From Bacillota bacterium (GTDB lineage: Bacteria > Bacillota > Clostridia > Peptostreptococcales > Anaerovoracaceae), in NCBI GenBank assembly GCA_017621195.1, contig JAGATO010000128.1, positions 1-8,907 on the forward strand: 8,907 nucleotides of DNA, written 5' to 3'. Position numbers and translations under genes: made by a program. Positions 5,995 to 8,907 of the stretch are shown piece by piece. The notes beneath the pieces are model-generated. The model was not told the DNA's origin and did no database searches. It was given only the letters and a program-made list of their open reading frames with translations. The number at the start of each line of letters is the position of its first letter. Position 1 is the stretch's first letter.

Positions 5995-6666
5995 ATGGTA
6001 GATATCTTATTTATTTCGGATTATGTCTGTCCCAATTGTATCGTTGCCAAGGCCGCGCTGAAGGAAGCGCTGAAGGAGAGCGGAATCGAAGCCAATATCA
6101 CCTGGCAGCCCTATGAGCTGACCGTGGAACCGGCGCCCAGAGTGGACACGTATCACGACGAAAAGAGAAAGGCAGGCTATCAGATTCTGGTGGAGCCGGC
6201 CAAAAAATTGGGCATCGACATTAAACTGCCGCCGGCTGTCATTCCCCGTCCCTATTCCCGTCTGGCCTTTGAAGGGTGGTATTTCGCCTGCGATCACGGA
6301 AAGGGCGAAGAATACAACGATGCGATCTACAACGCCTACTTCATCGATGAAAAGGATATCGGACAGCTGGACGTTCTGACGGAGCTGGCAGAGGGACTGG
6401 GACTGTCCGGCGATGCGTTCCGGAAGGCGCTGGAAGAGGGAACGTATTCCGAAGTGGAAAAGAAAGCGGTGGATTATTCCAAAAACGTGCTGAAGCCGGA
6501 GGGAGTTCCCACCATGTACGTCAATGGAACGAAGGTTTCCATCGATAAGTATACGAAAGAAGAGATGATCGAGATTTTACAGGGGACGAAGACCGAGGCC
6601 AAGGGCGGCGGAATTTACTGCAGTCCCGACGGCTGTTACATCGGCGACCTGCTGGGAGAAGAATAG
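5995..6666 (+). CDS. Cytosolic DsbA-family (FrnE-like) thiol oxidoreductase
   Basis: The protein has 223 residues. ATG 5995 is chosen because AGGAGG (5981-5986) lies 8 bases upstream; an in-frame ATG at 5959 would place that site inside the gene. There is no signal peptide, so it is cytosolic. The thioredoxin-type fold starts with FISDYVCPNCIVAK: the redox motif CPNC is at residues 12-15. A helical insertion occupies about 50-150, and the cis-proline loop GVPTMYVNG follows at 170-178 (Pro172). This is the PF01323 (DSBA-like/FrnE) layout at its usual length. The tail adds a CX4C pair (Cys209, Cys214, in YCSPDGCYIG), which is unusual and might act as a resolving disulfide or metal site. The exact substrate is unknown; disulfide exchange or isomerisation in the cytosol is the family role. 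It has its own promoter and is not clearly tied to the importer operon. Confidence 0.85.
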   Translation: MVDILFISDYVCPNCIVAKAALKEALKESGIEANITWQPYELTVEPAPRVDTYHDEKRKAGYQILVEPAKKLGIDIKLPPAVIPRPYSRLAFEGWYFACDHGKGEEYNDAIYNAYFIDEKDIGQLDVLTELAEGLGLSGDAFRKALEEGTYSEVEKKAVDYSKNVLKPEGVPTMYVNGTKVSIDKYTKEEMIEILQGTKTEAKGGGIYCSPDGCYIGDLLGEE

Positions 6667-6701
6667 AAAACCTGTTTTTTGTGGTGAAAACCGGATCGCT
6701 G

Positions 6702-6710
6702 TGGTAAAAT
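6702..6710 (+). promoter_or_regulatory. Extended -10 promoter for the aminopeptidase gene
   Basis: TGGTAAAAT (6702-6710) fits an extended -10 (TG-n-TAAAAT) in the 99-base gap. There is no good -35; TGGTGA (6682-6687) is at 17-base spacing, and TTGTGG (6679-6684) is too far at 20. A short TTTTTT run (6675-6680) precedes it without a matching hairpin, so no terminator is called for the upstream gene. Confidence 0.45.
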
Positions 6711-6765
6711 AATTGTAATAGTTGGGAACCTGAATCCAATGAAATTTCTATAGGAGGTATGACTG

Positions 6766-7560
6766 ATGAAAGTATTTATTAGCGCCGATATCGAAGGTGT
6801 AAGCGGTATTACCAGCTGGGCAGCCACCGAATATGGCGGAAAGGGATATGAAGCCGCCTGCCGACAGATGTCGCTGGAAACGGCTGCTGCCTGCCGGGCA
6901 GCCCTGGCCTGCGGCTATGATGTGGTGGTCAAGGACGGCCACGAGGATGCCATGAACATCGATCACAATCTTCTTCCCAAGGGCGTGGAGCTGATCTCCG
7001 GCTGGACCTGTTCGCCTCTGTCCATGCTGGGAGGTTTGGACGAATCCTTCGACGGAATCATCTACATCGGCTATCACGCGGCTGCCTGGACCAGCGCCAG
7101 TCCGCTGAAGCATACCTGCGAAGACTATCTGTACAACTGGTTTAAGATCAACGGAGAATACGCGTCCGAGTTCACGATCAACTCCGGCGTTGCGGATCAG
7201 TTCGGCGTTCCGTCCCTGTTCCTGTCCGGCGATGAAGGAATCTGCCGCGAGGCGGAGGCTGCCTATCCCGGTATCGTAACGCTGCCTACAAAGCGCGGCG
7301 TAGGAGATGCCACCTGGAACCGTCATCCCCAACAGGTCATCGAAGAGATCGAAGCGGCGGTGCGCGAGGTGTTGTCCAAGCCGCTGCCCAAAGCCCGTCC
7401 GCTGGCCGATTCCTATACGATGACGGTGTGCTATAAGCAGTTCCAGAAGGCCATGACGGCGTCCTGGTTCCCTGGCGTAAAGAAGCTGGATGATTTCACC
7501 GTTTCGTATACGGCGGATCGTCCTACGGAGCTGTCCCGGTGCCGGTATTTCATCGGATAG
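6766..7560 (+). CDS. M55-family D-aminopeptidase (DppA-like)
   Basis: The protein has 264 residues. ATG 6766 follows AGGAGGT (6752-6758). The N-terminus KVFISADIEGVSG is the DppA hallmark; Asp8 and Glu10 are expected zinc ligands. Further landmarks are VKDGHEDAMNID (His59), IYIGYHAAAWT (His104), LKHT (115-117), INGEYASEF with Glu135, and SGDEG. These correspond to the Asp-Glu-His-His-Glu zinc set of B. subtilis DppA. The length is typical, and no signal peptide is visible, so it acts in the cytosol. The family cleaves N-terminal D-amino acids such as D-Ala-D-Ala or D-Ala-Gly-Gly, usually to reuse cell-wall dipeptides. It is not beside a dipeptide transporter here and seems to be a single-gene unit, with its own -10 and a terminator-like hairpin after it. 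Substrate preference cannot be read from sequence. Confidence 0.92.
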   Translation: MKVFISADIEGVSGITSWAATEYGGKGYEAACRQMSLETAAACRAALACGYDVVVKDGHEDAMNIDHNLLPKGVELISGWTCSPLSMLGGLDESFDGIIYIGYHAAAWTSASPLKHTCEDYLYNWFKINGEYASEFTINSGVADQFGVPSLFLSGDEGICREAEAAYPGIVTLPTKRGVGDATWNRHPQQVIEEIEAAVREVLSKPLPKARPLADSYTMTVCYKQFQKAMTASWFPGVKKLDDFTVSYTADRPTELSRCRYFIG

Positions 7561-7579
7561 GTGATACGGAAGAAAAAGA

Positions 7580-7608
7580 TTGACAGAAAAACGATCGTTT
7601 CCTACAAT
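7580..7608 (+). promoter_or_regulatory. Strong sigma-A promoter of the tetR-rsgA unit
   Basis: A perfect -35 TTGACA (7580-7585), a 17-base spacer and -10 TACAAT (7603-7608) give a near-consensus promoter. Transcription would start near 7615. The start codon of the regulator is at 7647, after GGAGG at 7635-7639. The spacer carries a perfect palindrome, listed separately. Confidence 0.85.
7589..7600. promoter_or_regulatory. TetR-type operator copy 1, between -35 and -10
   Basis: AAACGATCGTTT is a perfect 12-bp palindrome lying inside the promoter spacer. A regulator bound here would block RNA polymerase. Together with copy 2 it points to autoregulation by the TetR protein encoded just downstream. 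Binding is inferred from position and symmetry. Confidence 0.75.
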
Positions 7609-7614
7609 GAAGGT

Positions 7615-7626
7615 GAACGATCGTTT
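7615..7626. promoter_or_regulatory. TetR-type operator copy 2, at the transcription start
   Basis: GAACGATCGTTT repeats copy 1 at 11 of 12 positions; its 10-bp core AACGATCGTT (7616-7625) is perfectly palindromic. The centres of the two copies are 26 bp apart, about two and a half helical turns. It covers the predicted +1, a classic site for repression. Confidence 0.7.
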
Positions 7627-7646
7627 TTTATTTCGGAGGAAATGCC

Positions 7647-8321
7647 ATGAACAATACGAAAGAGGCCATTCTTGTTACGGCGCTGGAGCTGTTCGGAAGG
7701 GACGGATACGAGGGCGTTTCGGTCAGTCAGATCGCCGAACAACTGGGAATGACCAAGGGGGCGCTGTACAAACACTACACCAACAAGCGGGATATCTTCG
7801 ATCACATCCTTCGCCGGATGGAGGAAATGGACGGGATTCGGGCCGGCGAGTTCGGGCTTCCGGAGGGTACGCTGGCGGAGATGGAAGAAAAGTATCGCTG
7901 CGCTTCCCTCGATCAGCTGGGAAGCTACTGCAAAGCCCAGTTCGCCTATTGGACGGAGGATGGGTTTGCGGCCTCCTTCCGCAGGATGCTGACGCTGGAG
8001 CAGTTTCGAAATGAGGAGATGCAGGCTCTGTACCAGCAGTATCTGGTGGGAGGTCCGGTGGCGTACTGCATTGACCTTCTGCGGTCCATGGGGATCTCTC
8101 GCGCCAGGGAACGGGCCGTGGAGCTTTACGCCTCCATGTTTTTGTTCTACAGTCTGTACGACGGTGCGGAGGATCGATCGGCGGTGACGAAGTGGCTGGG
8201 GGAGACGGTGGACCGGTGGGTTGAGAACACCGTTCGGGAAGAGGCCGATCGGAATGAGATCGACCGGAAAGAACGGGAAGCGAAAGCAGAGAAAGAGGAA
8301 GGGAAAGGGGAAGGAAAATGA
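7647..8321 (+). CDS. TetR/AcrR-family transcriptional regulator
   Basis: The protein has 224 residues. ATG 7647 follows GGAGG (7635-7639) by 7 bases. The N-terminal domain (about 5-51) is a typical TetR DNA-binding unit: ILVTALELFGRDGYEGVSV, then the helix-turn-helix SQIAEQLGMTKGALYKHY (27-44) and NKRDIFDHIL. The remaining part (about 55-190) is helical and would bind an inducer and form the dimer; it is too variable to name a ligand. Residues 196-224 are a charged Lys/Glu/Arg tail encoded by a polypurine stretch that also supplies the ribosome binding site of the next gene. The promoter holds two palindromes, so autorepression is likely. The stop codon overlaps the rsgA-like start (ATGA), so both are made from one message. 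Targets other than itself are unknown; the aminopeptidase upstream has no such palindrome in its promoter. Confidence 0.93.
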   Translation: MNNTKEAILVTALELFGRDGYEGVSVSQIAEQLGMTKGALYKHYTNKRDIFDHILRRMEEMDGIRAGEFGLPEGTLAEMEEKYRCASLDQLGSYCKAQFAYWTEDGFAASFRRMLTLEQFRNEEMQALYQQYLVGGPVAYCIDLLRSMGISRARERAVELYASMFLFYSLYDGAEDRSAVTKWLGETVDRWVENTVREEADRNEIDRKEREAKAEKEEGKGEGK

Positions 8322-8907
8322 GCCGAAGGGGAAGAGTGATTTCTCAGGAAAAGGAGTTTTATCGTGTGATGACGGAAGCGGACGGTCAGGAATGGCTGGC
8401 CCGGGTATCGGGAGCCTTTCGCTACCGGGCAGAAAGTCCGTCGGAGTTTCCCACGGTGGGAGACTACGTTATGGTGGAAGCGGGAGACGGTGGCGGAGTT
8501 TCCATCATCAGCGAATTGCTTCCGCGGACCAGCGCATTTCTCCGCAAAGCGGCCGGTACCGGTCAGACGGAGCAGATGGTTGCTGCCAATATCGATACGG
8601 TATTTCTGTGCATGGCGCTGAATAACGACTTCAACCTGCGCCGGTTGGAACGGTATCTGTCCATCGGCTGGGACAGCGGCGCTGTGCCGGTAGTGGTACT
8701 GACGAAGACGGATCTCTGCGGCGATCTGGAGGAAAAGCGCCTGGCGGTGGCAGAGGTTGCCATCGGCGCCGATGTGGTGGAGACCACGGCGCTGGAAGAC
8801 GGAGGAACGGACGTTTTGAAGCCGTATCTGGCGCCGGAAAAGACGGTGGCCTTTCTGGGATCGTCTGGAGTGGGAAAGTCCACGCTGATCAACTGTCTTT
8901 TGGGCGA
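8318..8907 (+). CDS. rsgA: RsgA-type circularly permuted ribosome-assembly GTPase (3' partial)
   Basis: The frame opens at ATG 8318, overlapping the TetR stop by 4 bases, with AGGGG (8306-8310) and AAGG just before it, and remains open to the window edge (196 codons). Residues about 20-75 fit the OB-fold, ending in ISELLPRTSAFLRKAAG. Then come EQMVAANIDTVFLCMALN (85-102), NDFNLRRLERYL (103-114) and PVVVLTKTDL (124-133), where TKTD is the G4 motif. G1/Walker A GSSGVGKST follows at 181-189. G4 before G1 is the circular permutation diagnostic of RsgA/YjeQ, which helps mature the 30S subunit in the cytosol. G3 and the zinc-binding C-terminal domain would lie beyond the edge. The 'DFNLRRLERYL' style resembles a second RsgA type often present beside the housekeeping copy; that is from memory. 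Coupling to a TetR gene is unusual. Confidence 0.93.
   Translation, partial: MSRRGRVISQEKEFYRVMTEADGQEWLARVSGAFRYRAESPSEFPTVGDYVMVEAGDGGGVSIISELLPRTSAFLRKAAGTGQTEQMVAANIDTVFLCMALNNDFNLRRLERYLSIGWDSGAVPVVVLTKTDLCGDLEEKRLAVAEVAIGADVVETTALEDGGTDVLKPYLAPEKTVAFLGSSGVGKSTLINCLLG

Larger units (their letters stand above)
7587..7629 (+). terminator. Terminator-like hairpin made from the two operator palindromes
   Basis: AAAAACGATCGTT (7587-7599) can pair perfectly over 13 bp with AACGATCGTTTTT (7616-7628), with a 16-base loop that can also pair CCT with AGG. A T run (7624-7629) follows. This is a plausible terminator for the aminopeptidase transcript, built from the same bases that serve as the tetR operators. 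The stem is AU-rich at its base, so its strength is uncertain. Confidence 0.6.

Noticed and set aside
6671..6680. CCTGTTTTTT as a terminator of the DsbA-like gene
   Set aside because: There is a T run but no stable stem directly before it.
8221..8625. 134-codon plus-strand open frame across the tetR-rsgA junction
   Set aside because: It is out of frame with both genes, and the RsgA frame carries diagnostic GTPase motifs.

Overview
The window looks like mid-GC chromosomal DNA from an anaerobic Bacillota, most likely class Clostridia. The reasons are strong AGGAGG ribosome binding sites, lipobox-type lipoproteins, an orphan CbiK-type cobaltochelatase, a FepC-like ATPase with a Firmicutes-style C-terminal extension, and a second-type RsgA. 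This is a judgement from protein style; no 16S or taxonomic marker is present. All genes read on the + strand. No tRNA, rRNA, CRISPR array, insertion sequence or att site was seen.

Region 1 (1-5885) is one riboswitch-headed transcription unit. A cobalamin riboswitch (1 to about 140) is followed by an intrinsic terminator (222-249) and six tightly packed genes. In order they are a surface-anchored CbiK-like cobaltochelatase lipoprotein (291-1460), a small lipoprotein with a NEAT-like beta domain (1483-1974), a related beta-domain protein held by a C-terminal membrane helix (2068-2586), and then a BtuFCD/FecBCD-type importer. The importer consists of a substrate-binding lipoprotein (2588-3727), a FecCD permease (3730-4740) and an ATPase with an extra C-terminal domain (4740-5885). 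The riboswitch and the chelatase point to a corrinoid or cobalt-tetrapyrrole substrate. I infer a cell-surface corrinoid capture and uptake system with three different extracytoplasmic handling proteins feeding one ABC importer.

Region 2 (5886-7629) holds two separately promoted genes: a cytosolic FrnE/DsbA-like thiol oxidoreductase (5995-6666) with a near-consensus promoter, and an M55 (DppA-type) D-aminopeptidase (6766-7560).

Region 3 (7580-8907) holds a TetR/AcrR regulator (7647-8321). Its promoter carries two copies of a perfect palindrome, one between -35 and -10 and one at the expected transcription start. The two copies can also fold together into a terminator-like hairpin behind the aminopeptidase gene. 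The regulator overlaps by 4 bases the start of an RsgA-type circularly permuted GTPase (8318 onward), which runs off the right edge.

The most interesting item is the region 1 operon: an extracytoplasmic chelatase and two NEAT-like proteins under cobalamin riboswitch control in front of a B12-type importer.
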